Shown piece by piece: positions 35,259-44,056 of a DNA stretch of 64,000 bases. Location of the stretch: the NCBI RefSeq assembly GCF_016756595.1, contig NZ_AP023257.1:5100001-5164000 (forward strand), given 5' to 3'. Position numbers and translations under genes: made by a program. The stretch comes from Mesorhizobium sp. L-2-11. GTDB lineage: Bacteria; Pseudomonadota; Alphaproteobacteria; Rhizobiales; Rhizobiaceae. The notes under the pieces were generated by a model. It searched no databases. It was not told the DNA's origin and worked only from the letters and a program-made list of their open reading frames with translations. Within the stretch, counting starts at the first letter, position 1, and each line of letters starts with the position of its first letter.

Positions 35259-36056
35259 TCACAGTGTTGGCAGGCGAACAAGCGTCGTAATAGGCCTCCG
35301 CCAAGCCATCTCGTGCGTTGCGGGCAATGGATTGTTCACAAAGTGCCATTCTATCGCGATCCTCTCGATTAATCTGGACAGTTCCATTGGAATGCGTTCG
35401 GTGATCTCCCGCTCGAGCACCTCGATGTCGATCTTCAGCAAGTCAATTCGACTGTGCTTTTTAATGACCCTCTCGAGCGCCTTGTTTGAATCAACGCACT
35501 GAACCGTCATCTTGTCGGCGAGAGGCTGGCCGATGCCGCCATAGCGTCCGGATGGCTCCCACCCGAACTCAACGGTTCCGTTAGCATAGCCTACCGCCAC
35601 TGGATTGAGCTCGAAATGACCTTCGAACGCCTTCAAGTTCTGTTTGAGGCGCTCGATATTCTGTGGCAGAGGTTCGAAGCAGTAGACGAAGTTACCCGAG
35701 TTCCTAGTCAGGAAGTAAAGAGCAGATATGCCGACGTTCGAGCCAAAGTCGACGATAACTTCCTTCTTCCTGCTGTCTCCATAGTCGCCCCTGAAGAATA
35801 TCTCGTTTATTGTGATGACGTCGTCGGCATTGAAGGCAGTAACCTTTGCCTTCCCGGTGGGTGTCGAGATCACGTATGACACAGGGTATTCACCTCCGCC
35901 CAAGGACAGGTAGCGACGGAGGAAATCAATTGGACGGTTGCATTGTCCGAGTATTTTGGCGACAGCCGAAATGTTCTGCGGGTTCATCAAGCCTTTGAAA
36001 ATCGCGTGCACCGATCGGTGGTGACGCGCCTTTTGGGCCGTTTGGATTATCGTCAT
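35259..36056 (-). CDS. FkbM-family methyltransferase, lodged inside an IS5 transposase gene
   Basis: A 265-residue SAM-dependent methyltransferase. EVIVDFGSNVGISALYF is motif I, NFVYCFEPLPQNIERLKQN follows, and IDLLKIDIEVLEREI replaces the usual KIDVEGAE, so the conserved Gly-Ala step is altered to Val-Leu. GGGGGA lies 4 bases before the ATG at 36056; the frame extends upstream to 36122 without support. It is transcribed leftward, and its base composition is visibly less GC-rich than exoF or the polymerase gene. It sits in a 1048-bp insert that splits an IS5 transposase, so it probably came by transfer. It is only distantly like the FkbM protein at 16054. Confidence 0.82.
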   Translation of the reverse strand: MTIIQTAQKARHHRSVHAIFKGLMNPQNISAVAKILGQCNRPIDFLRRYLSLGGGEYPVSYVISTPTGKAKVTAFNADDVITINEIFFRGDYGDSRKKEVIVDFGSNVGISALYFLTRNSGNFVYCFEPLPQNIERLKQNLKAFEGHFELNPVAVGYANGTVEFGWEPSGRYGGIGQPLADKMTVQCVDSNKALERVIKKHSRIDLLKIDIEVLEREITERIPMELSRLIERIAIEWHFVNNPLPATHEMAWRRPITTLVRLPTL

Positions 36057-36158
36057 GCCATCCCCCTGTCGATGAGCTTGGGAAGCGCGCACGCCTCGCC
36101 GCAAGTGGAGGAAACGGCGCAAGGAAAGTCAATTTGGCCATGCGAGGTATGGGCTAGA

Positions 36159-36166
36159 GGTCGAAG
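36159..36166. repeat. 8-bp direct repeat bounding the fkbM segment (right copy)
   Basis: GGTCGAAG, identical to 35103-35110. See the left copy. Confidence 0.55.
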
Positions 36167-36377
36167 GGCACTGCGTCGCGGAAGAACTCCTCGCCGGTGA
36201 GATACTGGAACTAAGGGGTCTCCATCAGCGCTCGCACAGCACCTCATCCGACAGGTTGAAGGTGTGCTTGAGGATCGCCAGCCCCGCCATCAGCCGGGTC
36301 GGCAGCGGCGGCGTGCCGGGGCCGTCCGAATAGACGGCGCCGAAACGCTCCTCCAGCACCGGCCAGTCGATCGCCTG
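36159..36377 (-). pseudogene. IS5-family transposase fragment (N-terminal part)
   Basis: Translates, with frame breaks and stops, to AIDWPVLEERFGAVY, LPTRLMAGLAILKH, FNLSDEVLCER and GEEFFRDAVPFD. These match the intact transposase at 27859 from TIDWRFLEERLG to LPFD. The fragment stops at the codon where the piece at 34843-35110 begins. Upstream it is joined abruptly to an IS66 fragment. Confidence 0.85.
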
Positions 36378-36378
36378 C

Positions 36379-36487
36379 GATCAGGGAGATTGGTCCGGCA
36401 TCCTTGCCGCGCTTGCCATTTAGCAGCGATGTCGGCGAGCACGAAGAACTTGCGACGTGCATGCACCCAGCACAGCGCCTGGGTCAA
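36379..36487 (-). pseudogene. IS66-family transposase fragment
   Basis: CWVHARRKFFVLADIAA is the well-known core of IS66 TnpC proteins; after a frameshift it continues as KRGKDAGPISLIA. Both ends are lost, and the right part runs straight into the IS5 fragment. It is a relic with no function expected. Confidence 0.75.
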
Positions 36488-36541
36488 CGGACCGGGGCCA
36501 CGACGTGATCACTTCGATCTGATGCTTCGTCACAGGCTACT

Positions 36542-36577
36542 CCTAGTGATTGCACTAGTCCTAGTGCAATCACTAGG
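36542..36577. terminator. Perfect 17-bp hairpin downstream of the polymerase gene
   Basis: CCTAGTGATTGCACTAG and CTAGTGCAATCACTAGG pair perfectly across a 2-base TC loop. It begins 12 bases beyond the polymerase stop (leftward). There is no T-run. It may end or protect the polymerase message, or be a mobile-element end, since IS debris starts just to its left. Confidence 0.6.
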
Positions 36578-36589
36578 GATTGGCAGCCG

Positions 36590-38020
36590 TCAACCTACCT
36601 CAGCGAGCCGGCCGTCACCGTGGGGATATGGCGCCCGAGTATCGCGGCTGCCTTCAACAACCAGGATCCGGCTGACAAGAACGACAGCAAGGGGAACCAA
36701 GAAGATGATACCGGGGTCGGCGCTGCCGCTTGTCAGCGACCCCGCGACAAGCGCCGACAAGGCGCAAGCCCGAACACTCGAAGCAATTGCGTCGACCTCT
36801 CGATCGACGTGACCTCGCCCCGACAGCCCCCGCACCAGCATTGTCAACAGGATCGCCATCATTACGGTGCCGAACAGCCCCAACTGGGAAAGCAGCGCTA
36901 TCGGCCAACTCGAGGCCCGCGAACTCCCCAGTCCGATCCCCAGCCCGCCCGTATCGAAGAAGGACTGCAGACTTTTATAATTCCAGTAACTGCGCTCCTG
37001 ACCTGAGGCTGACGCAGCTTTATTGATCACCGTGCTGTCGACAAGCTGCAATACAGGATCGAAGATATGAGGGTAGTACAGAATTGCGGCCAGCCCGGAG
37101 AGGAGCAGCAGCGGTATAAGCGCGACAAGCAGTGCCTCCTCCGATCTCAGCCGACCTGAAGCGAGCGACTTCACGATGGAAATGACTACAGGCACAGTCA
37201 CGATCGCAAGACCCACGTAGGCGGTCGATGACGTCGACAGCAGCAGTAGAATAAACAGGGACGTTGCTAGCGCCAATGCAAGCTTTGATCCGGTCTTCCG
37301 CCAATAGGTAAAAGTAAACGCGAGTCCTCCCAGCGATACTCCGCCAAACGCCGATGCCTCCGAAAAGGCCCCTGCAATCCGCCAAAACCCGGCTGTCGTA
37401 ACATGGGTCAGCATGCTGTAGTTGGCGGTGCGGATCGGGGCAAGGATGTCACCGGCGCCACTGATCTTGCCTAGCAAATCCAGGACGCCCATCGCCGCGT
37501 GCAAGCTGAACCATAGGAAGAAGCCCCGCCGGATGTCCGCTAACGTGCCGCTGCGCTGAAGCAGCAGACAGGTCGCCAGGAAGGTCAACCCGCCCAGAAT
37601 AAAGTACCCCGCCTGAGTGATATTGGCGGACACCGGCGCTAAGGCCGCTTCGTAGACGCCCCTGGCCGTGCGGGACGAGACGAAGGCGCTCGTCTGCCCT
37701 GCAAAGAGCCTCGGAAACAACAGCGCTCCGATGCAGACATAGATCATCAGCGCGCAGACGATCCATGCGGCACCTATACGAACGAAGACCGCCCCTATTT
37801 CCCTCCAGATTCCCCGTCGAGCCAGCGCGGCTACTATTACGAGCATAGCAAAGACGGTAAAGATAAGCGGCGATGAACCGCCAAGCGAGGTTAGTGTCCC
37901 GATTGACGTCGCACCAAACGCCAGAGAGGCAATCAACGCAGTGATCAGCGACCAGCGCATATAGACGACGAGGGCCAGGATTCCCGTGCAAATCAGAGCC
38001 CCAACGACGGAAACCTGCAT
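36590..38020 (-). CDS. Wzy-type O-antigen/EPS polymerase or ligase
   Basis: Inner-membrane protein of 476 residues with about 10-12 hydrophobic segments, starting GALICTGILALVVYM. A large soluble loop lies around residues 318-365 (STVINKAASASGQERSYWNYKSLQSFFDTGGLGIGLGSSRA), the layout of the O-antigen polymerase/ligase family; GIGLGSSR is a typical loop motif. GGAG lies 6 bases before the ATG. It would polymerise repeat units flipped by the Wzx at 11638. A decayed partial copy lies at 49285-49517. Confidence 0.85.
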   Translation of the reverse strand: MQVSVVGALICTGILALVVYMRWSLITALIASLAFGATSIGTLTSLGGSSPLIFTVFAMLVIVAALARRGIWREIGAVFVRIGAAWIVCALMIYVCIGALLFPRLFAGQTSAFVSSRTARGVYEAALAPVSANITQAGYFILGGLTFLATCLLLQRSGTLADIRRGFFLWFSLHAAMGVLDLLGKISGAGDILAPIRTANYSMLTHVTTAGFWRIAGAFSEASAFGGVSLGGLAFTFTYWRKTGSKLALALATSLFILLLLSTSSTAYVGLAIVTVPVVISIVKSLASGRLRSEEALLVALIPLLLLSGLAAILYYPHIFDPVLQLVDSTVINKAASASGQERSYWNYKSLQSFFDTGGLGIGLGSSRASSWPIALLSQLGLFGTVMMAILLTMLVRGLSGRGHVDREVDAIASSVRACALSALVAGSLTSGSADPGIIFLVPLAVVLVSRILVVEGSRDTRAPYPHGDGRLAEVG

Positions 38021-38109
38021 TTCACACTCCGACGATCAATGATCCAGACCCTGACGATCCCCAAGCGAACCTAACGTAACAAGGGCTGTTGTACCGAACG
38101 TCAGTGCCC

Positions 38110-38856
38110 TTAGAACTTGACCCGCTTAAAAACACCCTCAGGCATCGCGGCGATTACCCCCATGACAAGACGCCAGCTTCTTCTCACGTAGATGATGTCG
38201 CGGTGCCGCGATTCCGCAGCCTCGTAGATGGCTTCGGCTACTTCATCAGGTTCTGCCGTTAAGAACGGCGACAGTTTCATCCCGTCTGTCATCCGGGTCC
38301 GGACGAAACCCGGCATGACCGTCACCACCCTCACGCCTGAGTGCCACAATCGACCTCGAAGCCCCGACAGGAAAGCAGTCAATCCGGCTTTGGCGGAGCC
38401 GTAGACATAGTTGGAGGCGCGGCCGCGGTTTCCGGCGACTGAACTGACACCAACGATGGTGCCGGTGCCCCGCTGCTCGAATCGGTCCGCCAGCATGCCA
38501 AGGAGAATTGCAGGCCCCTCAAAATTCGTGCGGAGTGACAATGAGGCGTATGCCGTGTCGGCAACCGCTCTCGACTGGGTTGGAAGCATTCCCACCACGC
38601 AGACGACTGTATTGGGCAATGTGCCGAGTGAATCGATGAACGGCCCGAACGACTCCGTATCCAAAATGTCGAGGCGGCAAAGTTCGGCCTTGGCCTGCGA
38701 GGCGGTGAGAAGGTGGTTGACCTCCCGCAGGCCTTCTTCGCCGTTTCGGGCCGTAAGGATCACTTTCCAGCCATGCTCGGCATAGACGAGGGCAGTTGCC
38801 CTCCCTATGTCCGAAGTGCCGCCTATGATCAAGGCGGTTCCCGGTTGTGTCGTCAT
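38110..38856 (-). CDS. dprE2: DprE2-like SDR (decaprenylphospho-2-keto-pentose reductase)
   Basis: A 248-residue short-chain dehydrogenase. Cofactor motif IGGTSDIGRA, catalytic serine in VGVSSVAG and YGSAK give a complete active site. The end (YVRRSWRLVMGVIAAMPEGVFKRVKF) is the C-terminal pattern of DprE2, which reduces the 2-keto intermediate to decaprenylphosphoryl-D-arabinose. Its start overlaps the dprE1 stop by 4 bases (ATGA). With DprE1 and the UbiA fusion it forms a complete 2-epimerisation module for a lipid-linked pentose. Confidence 0.87.
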   Translation of the reverse strand: MTTQPGTALIIGGTSDIGRATALVYAEHGWKVILTARNGEEGLREVNHLLTASQAKAELCRLDILDTESFGPFIDSLGTLPNTVVCVVGMLPTQSRAVADTAYASLSLRTNFEGPAILLGMLADRFEQRGTGTIVGVSSVAGNRGRASNYVYGSAKAGLTAFLSGLRGRLWHSGVRVVTVMPGFVRTRMTDGMKLSPFLTAEPDEVAEAIYEAAESRHRDIIYVRRSWRLVMGVIAAMPEGVFKRVKF

Positions 38857-40175
38857 ACTGCGATCCTTTTCGATAACATCGATGCGAGCCGTCCTTCGGC
38901 CCCAATCGCGCGGCGCTGCTGACGAAATACGGAAAGGTTCGGATAGCCCGCCTCGAATGTTTCGGGCCGCTGGCGGGCGTCCTTAGCCAGATAGAGCCGC
39001 CCTCCCCCTTCGACGACCAAGCGGTCCAATCTGTCAAGAAGTGAGAAGATGCTGTCGGATACTGGAAAATCGAGAGCCAGCGTGACTCCCGGCATAGGAA
39101 ATGAAAGCTGGCCGCCACCTTTGCCCAAAGTCTTGAGGACGGCAAGGAACGATGGGTCCCTCGTTGTGGCAATTTCCCCCATGATTTCAGGCAAGACGCG
39201 TGACGCAGTCTGATGGGGGAGAACGAACTGGTATTGCAGGAACCCGCGGCGGCCGTAGAGCCGGTTCCATTGGTCAAGGCCGTCCAGGGGGAAGAAATAG
39301 GATTGCCACGAAACCAGTTCATCCTTGGTGCGTGCGCGGGCGTAACGGAGCGCATTGAAGGCTCGGATGGAGTGTCTGTTGAGAAGAAATCCCGGGGCAT
39401 CCAATGGCACAGCAATCCCGCGACCACGGGTATTCGGGTAGATCGGTGCACCCGGCTTTCTTTCCTGGAGAGCGTCAGAGCTGACATGTTCGCCGAGGTA
39501 AACCAGCGAGCGGCCAAGCGCGTTTCCCCTGGAAAGGCAATCGACCCAAGCTACGGCATAGCTGGCGCCTTCATTAGCAGTCAGTAGCTGGACGGCCGAT
39601 AATATATTCTCGGCTCGTACAGTGTTCTGCCTCATCCATCCTGTTTCGACCTTGATCAACCGGATCGTGGCCTCGACGATCGTTCCAGTCAGGCCCATCC
39701 CCCCAATCGTAGCTTTGAAGAGGTCAGAATTTTCATCCCGGGAGCATCGGACCGTCTGTCCCGAGGGAAACATCAGTTTCAGCGCTTCTACATGATCGCC
39801 AAAGCCCCCGACCCAATGATGGTTTTTGCCGTGAACGTCCGCAGCAATCATGCCGCCGATCGTGACGAAGCGCGTGCCCGGTACCACGGCAGGGAAAAAC
39901 CCTCGAGGCAGGAACCTGTCGATTAGGTCAGCTAGCAACACACCAGCTTCGACTGTCAGTAAGCCCGAGGTCTCGTCGAAACCCGTCATTCGGTCGAAGC
40001 GACGCATATCGAGCGTCACTCCTGCACCGATACCGGCGTCGCCATATGAGCGTCCATTGCCTCGCGCCACGTAGGTCGGTATGTGCCGCTGCAGCATCGC
40101 CAGTTCGTGAGGAGTTCCCGGGCTGACGACGTTGCTGCTGTGCCTTGGATACCGTCCCCACCCGCTTAGCTCCAC
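38853..40175 (-). CDS. dprE1: DprE1-like FAD oxidase (decaprenylphosphoryl-ribose 2'-oxidase)
   Basis: A 440-residue FAD enzyme. GNGRSYGDAG and the strongly DprE1-like VTIGGMIAADVHGKNHHWVGGFGDHV form the flavin domain; FFPLDGLDQWNRLYGRRGFLQYQFVLP and LSFPMPGVTLALDFP are the C-terminal part. It would oxidise lipid-linked ribose at C2. In the mycobacterial enzyme the drug-reactive cysteine lies in the stretch corresponding to TLALDF, and here that position appears to be alanine. The GTG at 40175 has GGGAGG 5 bases upstream. It is coupled to dprE2. Confidence 0.88.
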   Translation of the reverse strand: MELSGWGRYPRHSSNVVSPGTPHELAMLQRHIPTYVARGNGRSYGDAGIGAGVTLDMRRFDRMTGFDETSGLLTVEAGVLLADLIDRFLPRGFFPAVVPGTRFVTIGGMIAADVHGKNHHWVGGFGDHVEALKLMFPSGQTVRCSRDENSDLFKATIGGMGLTGTIVEATIRLIKVETGWMRQNTVRAENILSAVQLLTANEGASYAVAWVDCLSRGNALGRSLVYLGEHVSSDALQERKPGAPIYPNTRGRGIAVPLDAPGFLLNRHSIRAFNALRYARARTKDELVSWQSYFFPLDGLDQWNRLYGRRGFLQYQFVLPHQTASRVLPEIMGEIATTRDPSFLAVLKTLGKGGGQLSFPMPGVTLALDFPVSDSIFSLLDRLDRLVVEGGGRLYLAKDARQRPETFEAGYPNLSVFRQQRRAIGAEGRLASMLSKRIAV

Positions 40176-40345
40176 TGTGGCCTCCCGGAACGGAAGGTAT
40201 ATCTGCTATCGAGGGCGAATTTGGTTGCATAGCCGATGGCATGTCGGAGAACGGCTGCCGTCTGGATGACTGCGAAAGCCACATCACGGGTCGGGTATGT
40301 CATGAATTGAAGGGAACGCATTTCGTTACACCTTTTTGCGCTCCC

Positions 40346-41815
40346 CTAGACCGCCGCCACGACAGCTAGTCCGGCAATGAGGAAGGACAGCAGGCTGTTT
40401 CGGTCGGTCATCGCAAACACAATCGGATCCTCGGTCATGCTGCGCCTGTGGGCAATCATCACCAGACGGCTGATCCAGTAGATGAGTACGGGGCAGACGA
40501 ACCAGAGCATTTGCGGCCGTTGGTAGAGCACGTTCACGTCCGGCGAGGATATGTACAGCGCGAACACGGTGACGGAATTGTACCCCGCGGCCGCTGCAAA
40601 CGCGGCAACCACGCCGAGATCCTCGAACTTGTAGTTCCGGTTCGAAGGCTCGGAGAGTTGGAGATCTAGGCGTGTGGCAAGTTCGGCATATCTCTTGACC
40701 AGCGCCAACGCCAAGAAAATGAAGATAGCGAAGGTCAGAAGCCACGGCGAGACGTCCACTCCGATCGCGATAGCCCCGGCAATGATGCGCACTGTGTAAA
40801 GCATCGCCAGCGTAACGACGTCGATGAGCATCTTGCGCTTGAGGTAGAACGTATAGGCCGTGGTAAGGGCGAAGTACCCAAGGAGGACGGCAAAGAAGGC
40901 AGGGGAGACACCAGCAGCGAGGATGAATGACGCAAGGAAAAGCAGTGGCGCGGCGAACAGAGCGTGGATCAGTGGAATTTTTCCGTCGGCCAATGGCCGA
41001 AGCCGCTTGGTCGGATGCATCCTGTCGGCCTGCAGGTCAACGAGGTCGTTGATGATGTAGACGCTCGAAGCGCAGAGGCAGAAGCTGACGAAGCCAATCC
41101 CGAGCACAACCAGGTTCGCGGGAGTGAGTTGGTGCGAAGCCAGCAAGGGAACCAGCAGAAGAAGATTTTTCGAGTATTGGTGCATCCTCAAGAGGTGCGC
41201 CCATGTCCGCCAGCTTGGTTTCTCGTCGGTCAGGTATTTCGCTTCGACAGGCATTGCCGCAAGCCTTCTGGACACCCGTCCAGATACCCGGATGCCTATT
41301 GCCTTTCCGCATTTTGACCAGACGGCCAGGTCGTCGGCGTCGTTGCCGATATAGTCGAACCCCCCCTCGCCGAACGCCTCGACAAGCTTGGCTGCCTTCG
41401 TTTTTCCAGTGCAGTTCGTCGTCGCATCCGATCCAACGTGTCCGTCAAAGACACCCAAATGATCTGCAACAGCCCTCACGACGCGTTCGGTTGCGGCAGA
41501 TGCCAGATAAACTGGCCGCCCGTCTTTCTGCGCTATTTCAATCTCTTCGAGCACAGCCTCGTCGTATGGAGGTGCAGACGCGTCGAAGTCGAGTGACGAA
41601 GCAGCGTAATGTTTCAAGGCAGCCTTGCCACACCTCAATGCGTTGAACATGCCGATCGCAGACCGAGGCCGGCACGCAAGTTCTGACAGGGCGGTCTCTA
41701 TCAGGAGGTCTGAACGGACCAACGTGCCGTCCATATCGACAACGAGCGGGCGACGCCGAACCGATTGCGACCGGCAGGCCGCCATATCTTCAACGTGTAT
41801 CGATTGATCCGCCAT
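40346..41815 (-). CDS. HAD-phosphatase/UbiA prenyltransferase fusion (DPPR synthase-like)
   Basis: A 489-residue two-domain protein. Residues about 20-195 are a HAD hydrolase: nucleophile motif DMDGT (27-31), lysine in GKTK (138) and acidic GNDADD (157-162). Residues about 205-489 are a UbiA-type membrane prenyltransferase with 7-9 spans and IINDLVDLQADRMHP (255-268), as in decaprenyl-phosphate phosphoribosyltransferase. The UbiA part would join phosphoribose from PRPP to a polyprenyl phosphate; the HAD part may remove the 5-phosphate. It lies 170 bases upstream of dprE1 on the same strand. A similar gene set (noe) serves Nod-factor arabinosylation in Azorhizobium. Confidence 0.87.
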   Translation of the reverse strand: MADQSIHVEDMAACRSQSVRRRPLVVDMDGTLVRSDLLIETALSELACRPRSAIGMFNALRCGKAALKHYAASSLDFDASAPPYDEAVLEEIEIAQKDGRPVYLASAATERVVRAVADHLGVFDGHVGSDATTNCTGKTKAAKLVEAFGEGGFDYIGNDADDLAVWSKCGKAIGIRVSGRVSRRLAAMPVEAKYLTDEKPSWRTWAHLLRMHQYSKNLLLLVPLLASHQLTPANLVVLGIGFVSFCLCASSVYIINDLVDLQADRMHPTKRLRPLADGKIPLIHALFAAPLLFLASFILAAGVSPAFFAVLLGYFALTTAYTFYLKRKMLIDVVTLAMLYTVRIIAGAIAIGVDVSPWLLTFAIFIFLALALVKRYAELATRLDLQLSEPSNRNYKFEDLGVVAAFAAAAGYNSVTVFALYISSPDVNVLYQRPQMLWFVCPVLIYWISRLVMIAHRRSMTEDPIVFAMTDRNSLLSFLIAGLAVVAAV

Positions 41816-42152
41816 TTGCGCTTCTGCCCACTCTGCAGGTTCCAGAGGAGAGCATGCGCTTCTGAATCAGCGTAGTGCGCAAAACGGAGTAAATCGATAC
41901 CACAATTGTGTAGGTTTTCGACAAGACATAATCAAATATAATGCGTTGTGATGGCGCTAGCTTGGCCGCACAAAGGTTTTGACGTTAGGAAGTTCACGTC
42001 GAACTGGTCAGGGTGATATTTGGAATAGCGATAACTCGCTTCGGTACCTGTATGTGCATGAGCTCTGAAGGCCGTATTCATCACGGTAAGCAATCAGCAT
42101 GCCTGTCGTGGCTTCGAAGTTTATCCTTGATAATTGTGGCGGGGCGGCAGCA
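41816..42152 (+). promoter_or_regulatory. AT-rich divergent promoter region with a TATAAT box
   Basis: 337 bases between the UbiA fusion and the GT-C gene, clearly richer in A and T than the coding DNA. TATAAT at 41937-41942 with a weak TTTTCG 16 bases upstream (41915-41920) is a possible rightward promoter. No operator was recognised. The coding frame of the GT-C gene stays open back to 42099. Confidence 0.4.
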
Positions 42153-43835
42153 ATGGCCTATGAGAATTCCCTACATATCGACTCTGGAACGGTCCCTCAG
42201 CGTTCGACGACCTCACATGATCGGATCGACAAGACAATTACTCTCTTTTGTGTCTTGACTGCCGTTTTGACGGGGACGGCGCTGCGTTGGCTAGTCAACG
42301 CAGATGAAGCACTCTGGTATGATGAGGTGTGGACCGGAACGATTGCGATACAGGATTGGCGCGGAGCACTTGAGATTCTCGGAATCGATTTCAACGCTCC
42401 CCTTTTCTACCTGTCTGTCTGGGGTTGGGTCCAAATCTTCGGCTCGTCTGATGCCGCAATTCGTGCGCCTGGCCTGATTGCGACCGTCGCGGCGCCGTGC
42501 GTGGCGTGGCTTCTGTTACGCGGACGGATGCCACTGCATCAAAGAGCGCTGTTCACGATCATCGTTGCGCTGTGGATTCCCGGCTTGTATTTCGCTCAGG
42601 AGGCGAGAAGCTATCCATTCACGGTGCTCGGCGCCGTGTTGGAAACCGTCTTCTTCTTTCGTGCGCTCCGGAGCAAGGGCGCTCGCGGCGATATTGCCGG
42701 GTGGGCGCTGTCGGGTCTGTTTCTCGGACTGACCCATTACACGACGTTGGTTATGTCGGCAGTCCAGGGCATCACGCTGCTCATTCTTTTTTGGCGAACG
42801 CGGCTCCTCTCGGTCACCTTTGCGGGCCTTGCGTACACAGTAGTTCTCGCGGTGTTCCTGAGTCACTACGAAGCCTTTGTGCGTATAACCAATTTTGAGC
42901 ACTTTTGGCTCAAGCCCCTGACTTTCTACGATCTCGGGCGTGCCCTGCAATTCCTGGCGGGCGACATTTTTGTCTTTCTCCTTCTGGTCTGCGTTGTTGG
43001 GGTGGCGCTTCTTGTCGATGCTAAGAACACCGCGGATGAAGGGGCGCGGCGCGGCGGCGATGCACTCACAAATGTCGCGGAGCTGTGGACGGCTCGGTTA
43101 CACAATGCCATTGGATCTCCGGTATTCCTGACGGCTGTGGTCAGCTTTCTAGGGTTATCCCTTTTCCTCTGCATTGCAGTTTTTCGACCTATTTTCATGC
43201 CTCGTCTCCTCATCCCCTTTGCACCCGGTATCTTTCTGGGCTTGATATGGATCATCGATGCGATGCCTAGCACTCGCTTGCGGGCAGGCTATGCGACCGT
43301 TGCCATCTTCTTTGCAGGAGCCTTACTCTGGGGCGCCCGAAGTGCCGCAGAAATTGACAAAGTCCTGACGTGGGAGCACGAAAGCGCCATTTTGAAGGAC
43401 GCTGGAGTCTCAGAGGTCTTTTTCTTCCTCGATCAAGGCTTCCCAACCCCCTATCCCGAATTTCTACACACCAAAGTGTTCGGCTTCTACTTTTCCCGTG
43501 TTGGCGCCGAGGTGAGTGTTCGGGAGTTCGTTCCGGATTTTCAGGGATACTCCGATCCGCGGCCCCATTTTGTTCGCTTTCTCAGCGAAAAGCCTGGGCG
43601 TGGTCTGATCTGGACCCTCTTTCCGGGGCCGACGTCTGACCCAATCCCGTCCGGCTCCGATGGCATGATGAAGCGTATTCGCGAGCGCGGGTTCTCGGCA
43701 GCATATGATCATAAGGTCATGGAGGATATTGAAGGAGTCACGTGTCACGCGACAGGGACCGCAGCGTACCCGAAATATGTCTGCTACTCCGCTACCAACC
43801 AACCGGCACCTCATTCAGAACGACGGGAGAATTGA
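42153..43835 (+). CDS. GT-C (ArnT/PMT-like) polyprenyl-phosphate-dependent glycosyltransferase
   Basis: A 560-residue membrane protein with about 10 hydrophobic spans. The first periplasmic loop has NADEALWYDEVWT, the acidic motif of GT39/ArnT-like enzymes, followed by NAPLFYLSVWGWVQIFG and FAQEARSYPF, also typical. Such enzymes use a lipid-linked sugar on the periplasmic side. Given the divergent dprE1/dprE2/UbiA genes, the donor is plausibly decaprenylphospho-arabinose or a relative (inference). A soluble C-terminal domain of about 170 residues follows the spans. The ATG at 42153 is preferred; 42099 is possible. Confidence 0.8.
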   Translation: MAYENSLHIDSGTVPQRSTTSHDRIDKTITLFCVLTAVLTGTALRWLVNADEALWYDEVWTGTIAIQDWRGALEILGIDFNAPLFYLSVWGWVQIFGSSDAAIRAPGLIATVAAPCVAWLLLRGRMPLHQRALFTIIVALWIPGLYFAQEARSYPFTVLGAVLETVFFFRALRSKGARGDIAGWALSGLFLGLTHYTTLVMSAVQGITLLILFWRTRLLSVTFAGLAYTVVLAVFLSHYEAFVRITNFEHFWLKPLTFYDLGRALQFLAGDIFVFLLLVCVVGVALLVDAKNTADEGARRGGDALTNVAELWTARLHNAIGSPVFLTAVVSFLGLSLFLCIAVFRPIFMPRLLIPFAPGIFLGLIWIIDAMPSTRLRAGYATVAIFFAGALLWGARSAAEIDKVLTWEHESAILKDAGVSEVFFFLDQGFPTPYPEFLHTKVFGFYFSRVGAEVSVREFVPDFQGYSDPRPHFVRFLSEKPGRGLIWTLFPGPTSDPIPSGSDGMMKRIRERGFSAAYDHKVMEDIEGVTCHATGTAAYPKYVCYSATNQPAPHSERREN

Positions 43836-44056
43836 GGCAAACGTCTTAGAACAGCCCATCACCCATCGAGGTCAACTGTCGCGCGCGAGACGCTATGACT
43901 GTGGGTGTGAACTATCCGACGTGAGCATCATTGGACATAATCGCTTACCTGAGAGAGGAGAATATCTGGCTCATCGTAGCCTTTCAAAGGAGTGACGATG
44001 AGACAGAAGCCTGAACTTAATTGCAGCATGGCAAGAATCTTCAATCGGATGAACGT

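Noticed and set aside
35111..36158. The fkbM segment as a normal insertion sequence
   Set aside because: It has no transposase and I find no good terminal inverted repeats, so it is reported as an unexplained insert and not as an IS.
38110..41815. Actinobacterial origin suggested by DprE1/DprE2/UbiA
   Set aside because: The same genes occur in proteobacteria, and all neighbouring genes are of rhizobial type.
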